A DNA stretch of 64,000 nt from Fusobacterium varium (GTDB taxonomy: Bacteria > Fusobacteriota > Fusobacteriia > Fusobacteriales > Fusobacteriaceae): contig AP017968.1 in assembly GCA_002356455.1 (NCBI GenBank), forward strand, positions 1,798,001-1,862,000, written 5' to 3'. The stretch's first letter is position 1. The number at the start of each line of letters is the position of its first letter. The position numbers and the translations under genes are program-made. This document shows, piece after piece, positions 17,057-26,236 of this stretch. The notes under the pieces were generated by a model. It was not told the DNA's origin. It did no database searches and saw only the letters and a program-made list of their open reading frames with translations.

Positions 17057-17101
17057 ATTTTAGATTTGTATAAAACATTTTTTAGAGTTTAATATATTAA
17101 G

Positions 17102-17136
17102 AAAAGAAGCTTTTAATTTTGTTATGGGCTTCTTTT
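17102..17136 (+). terminator. Intrinsic terminator
   Basis: AAAAGAAGC (17102-17110) pairs with GCTTCTTTT (17128-17136) across a 17-base loop, followed by more T. It ends the small helical gene. Confidence 0.7.
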
Positions 17137-17278
17137 TTATTTAGATTTTTTTATATAAGATAAAAACGTAACAAAGAATTAAATTGTGCCTCTATAATTT
17201 CATCAAAAACTAAAATATAAATTTATATGGTATAATATTTTATATATTAAAACTATTTTAATAAAAGGGGATTGATTT

Positions 17279-18334
17279 ATGGAGTTATACCACTATGAAG
17301 ATGAAACTATCAAAACAGAAATACTTATAAAATCTAAGGTTAACAACGAAGAAATAGAACTGAAACAGATAGATTTTTCTAATATAAAAATGTTTCTTAA
17401 AAAAGGAATATTTATTATAACCGGATATTTAAGAGGAGAAGATGAAAAGAATCTTGCAGAGATTATGAAGTTAAATAAATGGAGCATGATTACAGGAACA
17501 TCTAAAGAATCTTTGAGAGATATTGAAATTAAAATAAGTCGTAATGGTTATGTTCTTAGGCATTTGATATTTGAAGGGTATTTATCCTCTTATAATGAAT
17601 CTTATGATAATACTAAAGGGTATAGATTTCATTTTATTCTAAGGGAGCATAAACAAATAAATAGAGATGGGGCATATGTAAGAACAGTTACTCTTAAAGG
17701 GGTAAAAGGCGACATGATAATTATGCCACAAGACTTTAATTTTAAAAATTCACTTTTGAGTGGTTTAAATGGACTTACAGGAGTATCTTTATTGAAAGAT
17801 GCGGGTGTTAAAGTAGCTGTAGCAAGTGAAAGTAGAATAATAACAGGAGCCTTAGGATTTTATTTTATAGCACATGGAACAGGAATGGTAAGTGAATTTA
17901 TGGCTGATATTACCTTTGTTATGAAAAAAGAACCTGAAAAAATGGGAAGCTTTAATATGACTAGAGATTGGGTTTATAAACCAATTGGAGAAGCAATATC
18001 TCAAGAAATTAATAATATATTTTCTGAAATAAATCTAAGTAAAGATATAGGGATAGATGCATATAACCATGCAAATTTAGCATTTTCAATTTTAACTTTA
18101 AGTACAGATGTAGAAAAAAGTTACAGGAATTTAAAAGGTTATGAGGGGGCAGGAATTTATTATAAAATAAAATATAAAGATGTAGCTGTAAGTACATGGG
18201 GAAGAAGATTAACAGCATATAGAAAATATGGTTCTACAACTATTAAAGCATTATTGGGTGACCTTGGCTTTTTAGTACCTGGAACATATTCTGTTAAAGA
18301 ATCTATTAAATCTGAAATCGAAAAGAGGAAGTAA
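17279..18334 (+). CDS. Unrecognised two-part protein, C-terminal part DUF4225-like
   Basis: 351 residues. The N-terminal 140 residues are beta-rich (paired strands, YVLRHLIFEGYLSSY, RFHFILREHKQI) and look like a small binding or delivery module. Around 165-215 comes a Gly/Ala-rich hydrophobic segment (GALGFYFIAHGTGMVSEFMA) that could insert in or lie on a membrane. The last 120 residues (KPIGEAISQEINNIF, LAFSILTLSTDVEKSYRNLKG) resemble, by memory, the DUF4225 family, whose function is not established. AAGGGG precedes the ATG. It is followed after 5 bases by a small membrane protein, an arrangement typical of toxin and immunity pairs, but nothing proves that here. Confidence 0.5.
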   Translation: MELYHYEDETIKTEILIKSKVNNEEIELKQIDFSNIKMFLKKGIFIITGYLRGEDEKNLAEIMKLNKWSMITGTSKESLRDIEIKISRNGYVLRHLIFEGYLSSYNESYDNTKGYRFHFILREHKQINRDGAYVRTVTLKGVKGDMIIMPQDFNFKNSLLSGLNGLTGVSLLKDAGVKVAVASESRIITGALGFYFIAHGTGMVSEFMADITFVMKKEPEKMGSFNMTRDWVYKPIGEAISQEINNIFSEINLSKDIGIDAYNHANLAFSILTLSTDVEKSYRNLKGYEGAGIYYKIKYKDVAVSTWGRRLTAYRKYGSTTIKALLGDLGFLVPGTYSVKESIKSEIEKRK

Positions 18335-18339
18335 AGCAT

Positions 18340-18627
18340 ATGAAAGATAGAAAATTTTTAATCAAAAATCTAATCATTACAGTAATATTCTATATTATTT
18401 TTAGAATAGGTGGATATTTTCATTCTAAAAGATTTGCCCCAATATCATTAGGTGATTTAAAATTATTCATTTTCTTTTTTATTGCCTTTATATTCTTGCG
18501 AAGCTTTTTAGTACTTGCTCAAAATGTAACAGGGGATTTAATGGAAGGATCTTGGAGTAAAAGAATAATTTTTATAATAGTGGCATTAGTTATGATTTAT
18601 TTATATAAATCTACAGGAAGAATTTAA
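18340..18627 (+). CDS. Small membrane protein coupled to the preceding gene
   Basis: 95 residues with three probable membrane helices (about 10-26, 37-58, 72-90). The gene begins 5 bases after the stop of the 351-residue protein, with its ribosome site (AGAGGAAG) inside that gene's end, so the two are certainly co-translated. It may be a partner, anchor or immunity protein for its neighbour. No family recognised. A terminator follows 150 bases later. Confidence 0.65.
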   Translation: MKDRKFLIKNLIITVIFYIIFRIGGYFHSKRFAPISLGDLKLFIFFFIAFIFLRSFLVLAQNVTGDLMEGSWSKRIIFIIVALVMIYLYKSTGRI

Positions 18628-18974
18628 AATATTCTCAAAAGTTTCTTGGAAAATAACAATACTAGTTTATGATATTTTTTAGTAGGAATCCCATTGAATT
18701 TTCTTTTCAAAGCTAGTATAAATCAAGATTTGCTAGTAAAAATATTAGTGGAAAAATATATGAATGCTAAAATATAAAAAGGAGTTTCTGGAGAAGAGGC
18801 TCCTTTTTAATTGTAGAAACTTTTCTAGGAAAGAAAAAGTAATCATTTGTTACTATATAATGTTATTCATAATTATTTTAATATTTCTTTTTTATTTTTT
18901 TTATAAACAAGAATAAGAAAAAAATCCTTATTTTTTTCAATTAAGAGTACTATTATATTATTTTTAATAAAAGA
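18628..18974. other. Intergenic stretch with a terminator
   Basis: About 350 bases between convergent genes. It holds the hairpin at 18776-18808 and otherwise only AT-rich sequence with stops in every frame. Confidence 0.5.
18776..18808 (+). terminator. Intrinsic terminator
   Basis: AAAAAGGAG (18776-18784) pairs perfectly with CTCCTTTTT (18800-18808) across 15 bases. The T run serves the plus strand, and the A run allows use on the minus strand too. Confidence 0.7.
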
Positions 18975-19556
18975 TCAATCCTCTATTATTATTTTTATAG
19001 AAGAAGTTTTTCCACCATTACAATCACTTTCAGAAACACTACAGGCTGCTATACCTAAAGAAACATTCATTAATGCTTTTAAAATTACTTTATCTCCTGC
19101 TTTTGAAAGAGGTTTTTTTACCACAATACTTCCATCTACATTGATTTTTGTATACATAAAAAAGTTAACAGGATGAATAATTGCTCTTTTATTCTCTAAA
19201 CTTATATTTATGTTATCCAAGCAGTTTGAATGTTTTTCTCCATTGTGGTAAAAAAAATCATACATTTCGGGTCTACAACAAGGATGTAATAAATCATGTT
19301 CTTTTACATCATCTGCTAAAATTTCAAACATAGGTTGATAAAGGTTAGTATAAATTATATCTCCTGTTTTTAATTTTAAAGATTCATTGCAATCAATTGT
19401 AACTCCTGTAGATAAAAATTCGTCTGGATTTTCACTTACTTCAGCAAAGAAATCAACAACTTGACTTCCTTCAATATCAACAATAGTTATTAATTGATTT
19501 TTTTTTACTTCTATTTTTTTTCCACTACAAGCATTTATTATATATTCTTTCTCCAT
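18975..19556 (-). CDS. DUF1989 / urea carboxylase-associated family protein
   Basis: 193 residues matching the DUF1989 family, a cupin-like fold found beside urea amidolyase genes and elsewhere. Typical features: VDIEGSQVVDFFAEV near residue 30, a Thr-rich segment, LHPCCRPEMYDFFY (about 90-103), VNFFMYTKINVDGSI, and the C-terminal CSVSESDCNGGKTSSIKI, in which the Cys and Gly-Gly are characteristic. Here it stands alone, without urea carboxylase or transporter genes, so its substrate is unknown. AGGAGG precedes the ATG. Confidence 0.82.
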   Translation of the reverse strand: MEKEYIINACSGKKIEVKKNQLITIVDIEGSQVVDFFAEVSENPDEFLSTGVTIDCNESLKLKTGDIIYTNLYQPMFEILADDVKEHDLLHPCCRPEMYDFFYHNGEKHSNCLDNINISLENKRAIIHPVNFFMYTKINVDGSIVVKKPLSKAGDKVILKALMNVSLGIAACSVSESDCNGGKTSSIKIIIED

Positions 19557-19747
19557 AAAACCCTCCTTAAAATTTTTTATATTATATAATTTATAGAAAA
19601 ATAAATCAATAAAAAATGACTTTATAAAATTGATTTTAAAGGGCTTTGAAAGGGTAAGTCTATTAAAGTATGCCTGTATTTACAATAAAAAAGAGAAGAT
19701 TAATTTCTTTTCTTTTTTAGCTTCAACTATTAAAAAATATTTTAAAC

Positions 19748-19779
19748 AAAAAAGGCCTCAGACCATTTGATCCAGAGGC
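19748..19779 (-). terminator. Terminator downstream of tRNA-Leu
   Basis: On the minus strand GCCTC (19775-19779) pairs with GAGGC (19755-19759), with partial pairing inside, followed by TTTTTT (19748-19753). It lies about 60 bases after the tRNA 3' end. Confidence 0.6.
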
Positions 19780-19838
19780 ATTGCTAACAAATATATATTT
19801 TATTAATACCCTTTATAATTAAGGGGTAGGAGTTCTCA

Positions 19839-19925
19839 TGGTGCCTAGGGAGGGACTTGAACCCTCACTCCTTTGACAGGAAACGGATTTTGAGTCCGTC
19901 GCGTCTACCGTTCCGCCACCCAGGC
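19839..19925 (-). tRNA. tRNA-Leu (anticodon CAA)
   Basis: 87 bases on the minus strand with an encoded CCA end (19839-19841). The acceptor stem GCCTGGG pairs with CCTAGGC (one G-T). The anticodon stem-loop is ACGGA-CTCAAAA-TCCGT with anticodon CAA, reading UUG codons. A long variable arm and GGTTCAAGTCC T-loop sequence are present, as expected for a class II leucine tRNA. It lies 51 bases upstream of nothing else on this strand except the pseudouridine synthase gene, which ends at 19977 and may be co-transcribed into it. Confidence 0.95.
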
Positions 19926-19976
19926 TTGGTTACTCAATTATAATATAACATTTATTGAAAAAAGTCAACACTTTTT

Positions 19977-20861
19977 TTAATTAAATATTTTTGTAAAAAC
20001 TGCAGGAATCTTACTTGAGAAATGTAAGACTTCTTTAGTGACAGGGTGAACGAAAACAATGGTATTAGCATGTAGTCCTAGACGATTGATGGGACTTTTA
20101 CCAGAACCGTATTTTTTATCTCCCACTACACTGTGGCCAATATCCTGCATATGTACACGAATTTGATTTTTTCTTCCTGTTTCTATGTTTACTTCAAGAA
20201 GAGAATAGTTTTTATTCTTTTTCAAAACTTTATAGTGGGAAATAGCTTTTTTACCTTCTTTGGGATTCTGACTTGAATAAGTTATAAAAGCTTTATTTTC
20301 CTGTAAATAAGATATTATAGTATCTTTTTCTTTTTGAACAGCTCCTTCAACTAATGCAATATATGTCCTCTCTTTTACAGAATCGTTCCAAGTAGTTTGA
20401 AGTATATCCTGAGCTTTTTCTGTTTTAGCAAATATCATAATTCCAGAAGTATCTCTGTCTAAACGATGTACAACAAATATTTTATTTTTAGGATCCTTAT
20501 TTTTTAAATAATCTTTAAGCATATTATATGCAGTTTTTTCTCTCTCATTATCAGTTGCAATAGAGAGAATACCATTTTCTTTTTCTACCACAAGGATGTC
20601 ATTATCTTCAAAAATGATAGAAACTCCTTTCATAGTTGTTTCAATAGTTACTTTTCCCCAGTCAACAGTGACAGTTTGACCTGGAAGAAGCGGATGATTA
20701 TATTGGGAAACAACATCATTTCCAACAAAAACCTTTCTTTTAGTAAGAAGAGATTTTATACTTGTACGACTTTTTTCTGGCATTTTTTCTATTAAAAAGT
20801 TCATTAACTCATTTTTTTCTTCAACTTTAAACACAGTATTTTTTTTGCTTTTATTTATCAT
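19977..20861 (-). CDS. RluA-family 23S rRNA/tRNA pseudouridine synthase
   Basis: I start at 20861 (MINKSKKN), which has AGGAGG 8 bases upstream; an upstream in-frame ATG at 20885 would include that ribosome site in the coding region. 294 residues: an S4-like RNA-binding part (about 25-80, RTSIKSLLTKRKVFVG), then the RluA catalytic domain with VHRLDRDTSGIMIFAK (catalytic Asp in RLDRDTSG), and later ETGRKNQIRVHM and HANTIVFVHPV, all family signatures. It converts uridine to pseudouridine in stable RNA. The exact target (RluC-, RluD- or TruC-type) cannot be told from sequence alone. Confidence 0.9.
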   Translation of the reverse strand: MINKSKKNTVFKVEEKNELMNFLIEKMPEKSRTSIKSLLTKRKVFVGNDVVSQYNHPLLPGQTVTVDWGKVTIETTMKGVSIIFEDNDILVVEKENGILSIATDNEREKTAYNMLKDYLKNKDPKNKIFVVHRLDRDTSGIMIFAKTEKAQDILQTTWNDSVKERTYIALVEGAVQKEKDTIISYLQENKAFITYSSQNPKEGKKAISHYKVLKKNKNYSLLEVNIETGRKNQIRVHMQDIGHSVVGDKKYGSGKSPINRLGLHANTIVFVHPVTKEVLHFSSKIPAVFTKIFN

Positions 20862-21196
20862 TATTTGCCTCCTGTTATATATCAAAGAATATTATAGCAT
20901 AGTTAACTTACTAAGTAAATTAAAGCTTATATAATTTAAACTTTAAATTTAAAAATTGAAGAATAAATTTTTGAGAAAAAATCGTTATATGACGAAAAAA
21001 TATTAAATAATAATAGAGGAACTTATTACTTGTAATTGAATATTTAGTATAAGAAAATAAAGAGATGAATTATTTTGTAAAGATACAGTTTTATCTGCTG
21101 AAATAATAAGAGATAGAACCATTAAATAAGATCAAAATATTTTATTCAAATTATAAATCAAACATAACTATAATAAATTTTAGGAGGAATGATATC
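20862..21196. other. Intergenic stretch
   Basis: About 335 bases between divergent genes. It is AT-rich. A short frame around 21060-21128 (DELFCKDTVLSAEIIRDRT, then stop) may be a coding remnant. The end holds the strong AGGAGG site of the next gene. No promoter stands out clearly. Confidence 0.4.
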
Positions 21197-21769
21197 ATGA
21201 AACACGAAGAATTTCATGCTTTTTCAAACAAAAAATTTAACGAGTATTCAGAGAAAAAAAGAGAGGAAGCTATAGAAGCTTTTGGATGTGAAGTCGCTAA
21301 AAATGCAAATGATTTAACTGTTGGAGAGTTAAAAGGATTTCTTGAAGAAAAAATGGGAGAATATTTTGATAAATATCATGTCAAAGAAGTGAAGATTAAA
21401 GAAAAAGAAATAAAAAAAGAAGAATCAGATAAAGATATAATTATTTATGTTCCTTATGATGGAAATGTAGAAATGCTTAGATTAAGACCAAGTACCGCTT
21501 CTGATGAATCTCCCAAGATATTTTTAAAAGAAAAAGAAATTGGGTTAAAAGTTAAAGATTTTGCCTCTAAAACTAAAGAAGAAATTTCAGAAGAAACTGA
21601 TAAAATAGTTGAAGAATTGAAAAAAAATCTAGACTATTTGAAAAAAGATATTGAAGAATGCAATAAGGAATTGAAAAAAGGATTAAAAGATGAAGCAGAA
21701 AAGATTAAGAAAAGAATTGAAAAAGATAAAGAAAAATTAAAAGAAATCAAAGAAATAATAAAAAAATGA
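21197..21769 (+). CDS. Highly charged, coiled-coil-forming protein of unknown function
   Basis: 190 residues, no signal peptide. An N-terminal helical part (about 1-75) is followed by a short strand-rich segment (DIIIYVPYDGNVEMLRLRPS, about 82-102) and a C-terminal helix of about 80 residues made mostly of Lys, Glu, Ile and Leu (heptad-like, coiled coil). AGGAGG before the ATG and a terminator right after show an independent single-gene unit. I do not recognise the family. Confidence 0.65.
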   Translation: MKHEEFHAFSNKKFNEYSEKKREEAIEAFGCEVAKNANDLTVGELKGFLEEKMGEYFDKYHVKEVKIKEKEIKKEESDKDIIIYVPYDGNVEMLRLRPSTASDESPKIFLKEKEIGLKVKDFASKTKEEISEETDKIVEELKKNLDYLKKDIEECNKELKKGLKDEAEKIKKRIEKDKEKLKEIKEIIKK

Positions 21770-21775
21770 TTTGTA

Positions 21776-21805
21776 AAAACCCCAGATATTTTATTCTGGG
21801 GTTTT
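21776..21805 (+). terminator. Intrinsic terminator
   Basis: AAAACCCCAGA (21776-21786) pairs perfectly with TCTGGGGTTTT (21795-21805), loop of 8. It starts 7 bases after the stop codon of the coiled-coil gene. Confidence 0.85.
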
Positions 21806-21882
21806 AAATTCATAAAAGATAGGATATTATTTTATAAATTTGTGATATAATACAAATAATATAATGTTTATGGAGGGAAGCC

Positions 21883-22896
21883 ATGAAAAACAGACTGGGA
21901 GCAGTATTTTTAACAATTTTTTTATTTGGATGTGGTGGTCCAAAAGAAGTAGATATATCTAAAAAACAGGAAAAAAATGGGATAGTATATATTGAAAATG
22001 AAAAAAAACCATTTACTGGAAAAATCATATCAAAATATGAGAATGGTCAAATAAAAATGGATTCTCAATATAAAGATGGAAAACTTGAAGGTATAGTAAG
22101 AGAATACTATGAAGATGGACAAGTTCACAATGAATGGAATTATAAAGATAATCGTCTGGATGGAGAACAAAAAAAATATTATGAGAATGGGCAGTTATCA
22201 ACAGAAAAATATTTTAAAGATAATAAGCCTGATGGAATATTTAAGGAATATTATGAAGATGGAAAAATAAAAAGTGAAACTGAATATAAAAAAGGAAAAA
22301 AAGATGGTCTTTATAAATCATATATTGCAAATGGAAATTTACAATATGAAACAAATTTTAAAAATGGAAAAATAGAAGGACTTTTTAAAGAATATCATGA
22401 AAATGGAAATATGAGTATTGAAACTAATATAAAAAATGAAAAAAAAGAAGGAATATATAAAAAGTATTATGAGAATGGAAATTTAAACATTGAAGCTAAT
22501 ATGGAAGAAAATAAAATAAGAGGGGAATATAAAGTCTATTACGAAAATGGGCAGCTTTATAGCGAAACAAAATATAGAGATGGAAAACAGGAAGGAATAT
22601 ACAGACAATATTATAACAATGGACAGTTAAATATAGAAACTTCATATAAAGATGGAAAAAAAGATGGAAGCTATAAAAGTTATTATATGACTGGGGAAAT
22701 TGCAGATGAAAGTCATTATAAAGATGGAAAATTAGAAGGAAGTCATAAAGAATATTACAAGAATGGACAGCTTATGTTTGAAAAAAATTATAAGAATGGA
22801 AAGGCAGAAGGAGTTGTAGTTTTTTATACTCCTAGTGGAAAAGAAGAGAAAAAAGTGAGATATAAAAATGACGAAATCATAAAAGTAATAAAATAA
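21883..22896 (+). CDS. YwqK-type (MORN-variant) repeat lipoprotein
   Basis: 337 residues. The lipoprotein signal ends Leu-Phe-Gly-Cys17. The rest is about twelve 23-24-residue repeats with core YYENGQL-x-x-E-x-x-YKDGK-x-x-G, the MORN variant of the 'YwqK family antitoxin' annotation. Such repeats form a long beta meander; in Bacillus the YwqK name comes from an LXG toxin operon, but most members are probably structural or binding proteins of the envelope. AGGGAG precedes the ATG, and the gene stands alone. A hairpin repeat element lies immediately after the stop. Confidence 0.82.
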   Translation: MKNRLGAVFLTIFLFGCGGPKEVDISKKQEKNGIVYIENEKKPFTGKIISKYENGQIKMDSQYKDGKLEGIVREYYEDGQVHNEWNYKDNRLDGEQKKYYENGQLSTEKYFKDNKPDGIFKEYYEDGKIKSETEYKKGKKDGLYKSYIANGNLQYETNFKNGKIEGLFKEYHENGNMSIETNIKNEKKEGIYKKYYENGNLNIEANMEENKIRGEYKVYYENGQLYSETKYRDGKQEGIYRQYYNNGQLNIETSYKDGKKDGSYKSYYMTGEIADESHYKDGKLEGSHKEYYKNGQLMFEKNYKNGKAEGVVVFYTPSGKEEKKVRYKNDEIIKVIK

Positions 22897-22901
22897 AGAT
22901 A

Positions 22902-23015
22902 AAGAAGCTGCTGCAAATTAGTAATTTATTTTACTGATTTATAGAGCTTCTTTTTTTATAAAAAAAATAGAAATCATTTTATAGATTTCTATTAGTTTTT
23001 ACTTTAGTATTTATT
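22902..23015 (+). repeat. Structured intergenic repeat, copy A
   Basis: About 115 bases closely matching copy B at 29497-29615. It begins with a long interrupted hairpin: GAAGCT (22904-22909) pairs with AGCTTC (22945-22950), and AAATTAGTAA with TTACTGATTT inside, followed by TTTTTTT. A second hairpin is TAGAAATC/GATTTCTA (22968-22975, 22984-22991). It sits between convergent genes and acts at least as a terminator. A further short inverted match, CTGCTGCA (22908) and TGCAGCAG (23068), spans 168 bases in this copy only. Confidence 0.75.
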
Positions 23016-23136
23016 TTTATTTATTTCAGCTACTTTAATGATAATTTATACTTTATTTTTCAATGAGTGCAGCAGTTTAAATTTATAATAGTTTTTTATT
23101 TATTAAATTTAAAGTTTGCAATAAAATGGAACTATT

Positions 23137-23748
23137 TTAAATTATTTCAGCTATTTCTTCAAATGTTTTTTTTGTTAAAATAGGAAGAGAATAGTTTGGA
23201 TCAGCTTTTCCAACAACTAATATCATAACTGGAGTCTCACCAGCTGGTCTTTTTAACAAGTCTCTCAAAAAGATCATAGGAGCTGGAGTATATGTGAGGC
23301 TGGCATATCCAGCATTATGAAGTGCATTAATAAGAAAACCGATGGAAATACCAATAGATTCATTGACATAATAATTTTTATCTAAAGTTCCGTCTTTATT
23401 TTCTTTATAAAATTCTTTAAATATGACAATAAGACAGGGAGCCTGAGTAAGGAAAGGTTTTTTCCATGTAAGTGTCAATTTATTTAAATCTTCCTGCCAT
23501 TCCTTAGTAATTTTAGAGTCATAAAATTCTTTTTCTATTTTTTCACTTTCTTCTCTTATTTTCTCTTTCATAATTGGATCAATAACTATTGAGAAATGCC
23601 AAGGCTGTTTATCTGCACCACTTGGAGCAGTCGCAGCAGTCATGATACAATCTTTGATTATATCAATATCTACAGGCTCTTCTAAAAATTGACGATAAGT
23701 ATGACGTTTTTTAGATTTTTCTAATAACATTTTTGAAATATCAGACAT
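23137..23748 (-). CDS. Nitroreductase family protein
   Basis: 203 residues, the usual size. Flavin-binding signatures of the family are seen: KRHTYRQFLEEPVD at about 14-27 (Arg residues contacting FMN phosphate), TAATAPSGADKQPWHF at about 36-51, and the C-terminal glycine-containing stretch PVMILVVGKADPNY. Such enzymes use FMN and NAD(P)H to reduce nitro groups, quinones or flavins; the natural substrate cannot be told. A weak GGGG-type ribosome site precedes the ATG. It is transcribed alone and converges on the YwqK-type gene. Confidence 0.88.
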   Translation of the reverse strand: MSDISKMLLEKSKKRHTYRQFLEEPVDIDIIKDCIMTAATAPSGADKQPWHFSIVIDPIMKEKIREESEKIEKEFYDSKITKEWQEDLNKLTLTWKKPFLTQAPCLIVIFKEFYKENKDGTLDKNYYVNESIGISIGFLINALHNAGYASLTYTPAPMIFLRDLLKRPAGETPVMILVVGKADPNYSLPILTKKTFEEIAEII

Positions 23749-23997
23749 AATTTACTCCCCCTTTATTGTCAGTTAAATATATATTCTCTTTATACCTTAC
23801 AAAATACTTTATGTCAATAGATACAGTAAGAATAATATTTTCTGTTTTCACTTGTAATTAACTGAAATTTTATATATTTTTTACAGAAGTATGTTAAAGT
23901 TTATATGAAAGTAAAAAGATAGTATTTGTTTGTAGGAACAGCAGGAAAATTATTGTATAATAATTAAAATAAAACTAATTGAAATGAGGAAAATAAA

Positions 23998-24789
23998 ATG
24001 AAAAATAAAAAATTATATTTATTTGATATTGATGGAACACTTATTTTGGGAAATAAACCTTTAGATGGAGCAGAAAAGATAATTAAAGAAATAAGAGAAA
24101 AAGGTAAAAAACTTATGTTATTCACCAATAATTCTTCAAGAACAAGAGAAGAATATGTAGAAAAATTTAGAAAAATGGATATTGAAATTTTAGAAGAGGA
24201 GATAGTTACTGCTGGATACATGCTTGGAGAATATCTAATTGAAAAAAAAGATAATCCATCAGTATTCTTAGTAGGAACTAAATCTTTAAAAAAACTTTTG
24301 GAAGATATGGGAGTAAAAGTAATAGAGGAGCCTCAAAAAGTTAATGGCAAATATAATGTTGATTATGTAGCAGTTGCATTGGATAGCGAATTAAATTATC
24401 AAAAAATTGTAACTGCCTGTGAGTTACTTAGTGAAGGAGCAGAATATCTGGCTGCTAATCCAGATTTTGTTTATCCAGTAGAGGGTGGGAAATTTCTTCC
24501 TGATTGTGGTGCAATATGTAAAATGCTGGAATATGCAGTTAAAAGAAAACCTCTTTTTTTAGGAAAACCTTCAAGGGAAATATTAGATTATTGTATTAAG
24601 AAAAATGGAGTTTCTAAAGGGGAAACTGTAATAATAGGAGACAGATTATATACTGATATAGCCTGTGGTTATGATAATGGCTGTGATACTATTCTGGTTT
24701 TGACTGGAGAGAGCAAAAAAGAAGATGTGAAGGACAGTCCGTATAAGCCTGACTTCATATTGGAAAGTATAAAAGATATAGAAATATAA
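23998..24789 (+). CDS. HAD-IIA family phosphatase (NagD/AraL-like)
   Basis: 263 residues. HAD motif I is LFDIDGTL with nucleophile Asp10 and Asp12; motif II is LFTNNSSRTREEY (about 41-53), which is diagnostic of subfamily IIA (NagD, AraL, PNPase-type); motif IV is IIGDRLYTDIACG near the end. The cap domain lies between motifs II and III. Members hydrolyse small phosphate esters such as nucleotides or sugar phosphates. Single gene with a GAGGAAAA ribosome site. Confidence 0.88.
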   Translation: MKNKKLYLFDIDGTLILGNKPLDGAEKIIKEIREKGKKLMLFTNNSSRTREEYVEKFRKMDIEILEEEIVTAGYMLGEYLIEKKDNPSVFLVGTKSLKKLLEDMGVKVIEEPQKVNGKYNVDYVAVALDSELNYQKIVTACELLSEGAEYLAANPDFVYPVEGGKFLPDCGAICKMLEYAVKRKPLFLGKPSREILDYCIKKNGVSKGETVIIGDRLYTDIACGYDNGCDTILVLTGESKKEDVKDSPYKPDFILESIKDIEI

Positions 24790-25056
24790 AATAAATATTT
24801 AGCTTGAAAATAATTTCTTGAAATAACTTTATATATATGGAATTTTAAAATTAAAATTTTTGTAGTAGAGGATAATTCATAAGCAGAAATATAATTTTGG
24901 AAATTTTTTATTAGAGAGAGTCAACAAATTTCTCTAAATAACAAGCTTCTAAAATTTAAGGTTGGCTTTTGATTAACCTCTATTTTTTATTAAAAATTTA
25001 ATCTTTTATGTGATATAATAGAGTGGTAAATTCTAGATGTCTGGAGGGATATTTTA

Positions 25057-26181
25057 ATGAAAGCTGAAGTTTTAAACTGTGAAAAAATTAAAGAAGGATA
25101 TATAATAAAATTAAGTGATGGAAATGGTTCTTTTTACATAGATGGAAAAGGGGGACAATTAGGAGACAGAGGGACAATAGGAGAGAGTATTGTTCTTGAA
25201 GTCAGAGATGGAAGTATAGTGATTGATAGAGAAATAACTCTGGGAGAACATGAGTATACTATCAATGCAGAAAGAAGAAAAGATATAGCCTGTCAGCATA
25301 CAGCTCAGCATCTTTTTTCAGCTCTTGCATATAATGACTATCAATTAAATACTGTAGGTTTTAGAATGGCAGAAGAATATACTTCAGTAGATTTAGATTC
25401 TAATACAATATCAGAAGAAACTATAAAAGAACTGGAAAATAAGGCGAATGAAGTTATAAGAAAAGCTATAGAATTGAAAATATATACACTTAACCATGAA
25501 GAAGCTCTAAAAATAGAAGGATTGAGAAAAGCTATTAAAGATAAAGTAACTGGAGATGTAAGATTTGTAGAAATACCAGATATTGATTTAGGGGCTTGTG
25601 CTGGTTTTCATGTTGAAAATACAAAGGATATAAAACTGTTTAAAATATTATCTTATGAAAAAATAAAAGGAAATTACACAAGATTCTTTTTTATAGCTGG
25701 AGATAGAGCTATAAAAGATTACGCTTTTAAACATGAGTTATCAAAAGAACTGTGTCATATATTCAGCTGTAAAGATTATGAAATTCTCACAATGCTGAAC
25801 AAAAGCCTGGAAGAAAAGAAAAAAACTGAAACAGAAATGAAAATGATTGCTTCTGAATTTGCTGAGCTTTTAGGAGAAAAACTGATGAGAGAGGCAGAGG
25901 AAATAAATGGGTATAAATTTATTATATGTACAGGAGATAAGGTAACAGTGCAGTATCTGCCAAGATATGTAACTCCAGAAGATTATATATTGATAGCAGG
26001 AAGTGAGGACAGCTATTCAATCATTTCAAACAGGATTAATTGTAAAGAGTTCTTAAAGGAATTAACTTCATCTAATGTCAATATTAAAGGTGGAGGAAAT
26101 CAGATAAAGGGAAATTTCAAAGGAAAAATATCAAAAGAAGAGTTGAAAAAACAACTTGAAACTTTTCTTAATAAGTTGTAA
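25057..26181 (+). CDS. Alanyl-tRNA editing protein (AlaX-type with DHHA1 domain)
   Basis: 374 residues. A short N-terminal beta part is followed by the AlaRS-like editing domain with the zinc ligands His81 and His85 (HTAQH) and Cys181 and His185 (CAGFH). The C-terminus holds a DHHA1-like domain (INIKGGGNQIKGNFKG-type glycine motif, about 345-360). It lacks the aminoacylation domain, so it should act in trans, removing Ser or Gly wrongly attached to tRNA-Ala. GGAGGG precedes the ATG. It is the first of a head-to-tail run with rlmN and the penicillin-binding protein. Confidence 0.88.
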   Translation: MKAEVLNCEKIKEGYIIKLSDGNGSFYIDGKGGQLGDRGTIGESIVLEVRDGSIVIDREITLGEHEYTINAERRKDIACQHTAQHLFSALAYNDYQLNTVGFRMAEEYTSVDLDSNTISEETIKELENKANEVIRKAIELKIYTLNHEEALKIEGLRKAIKDKVTGDVRFVEIPDIDLGACAGFHVENTKDIKLFKILSYEKIKGNYTRFFFIAGDRAIKDYAFKHELSKELCHIFSCKDYEILTMLNKSLEEKKKTETEMKMIASEFAELLGEKLMREAEEINGYKFIICTGDKVTVQYLPRYVTPEDYILIAGSEDSYSIISNRINCKEFLKELTSSNVNIKGGGNQIKGNFKGKISKEELKKQLETFLNKL

Positions 26182-26236
26182 TTGAGCATTTTTTTTGATA
26201 TAATATTATGTTAGTAATTTTATAATCGGAGGAATA

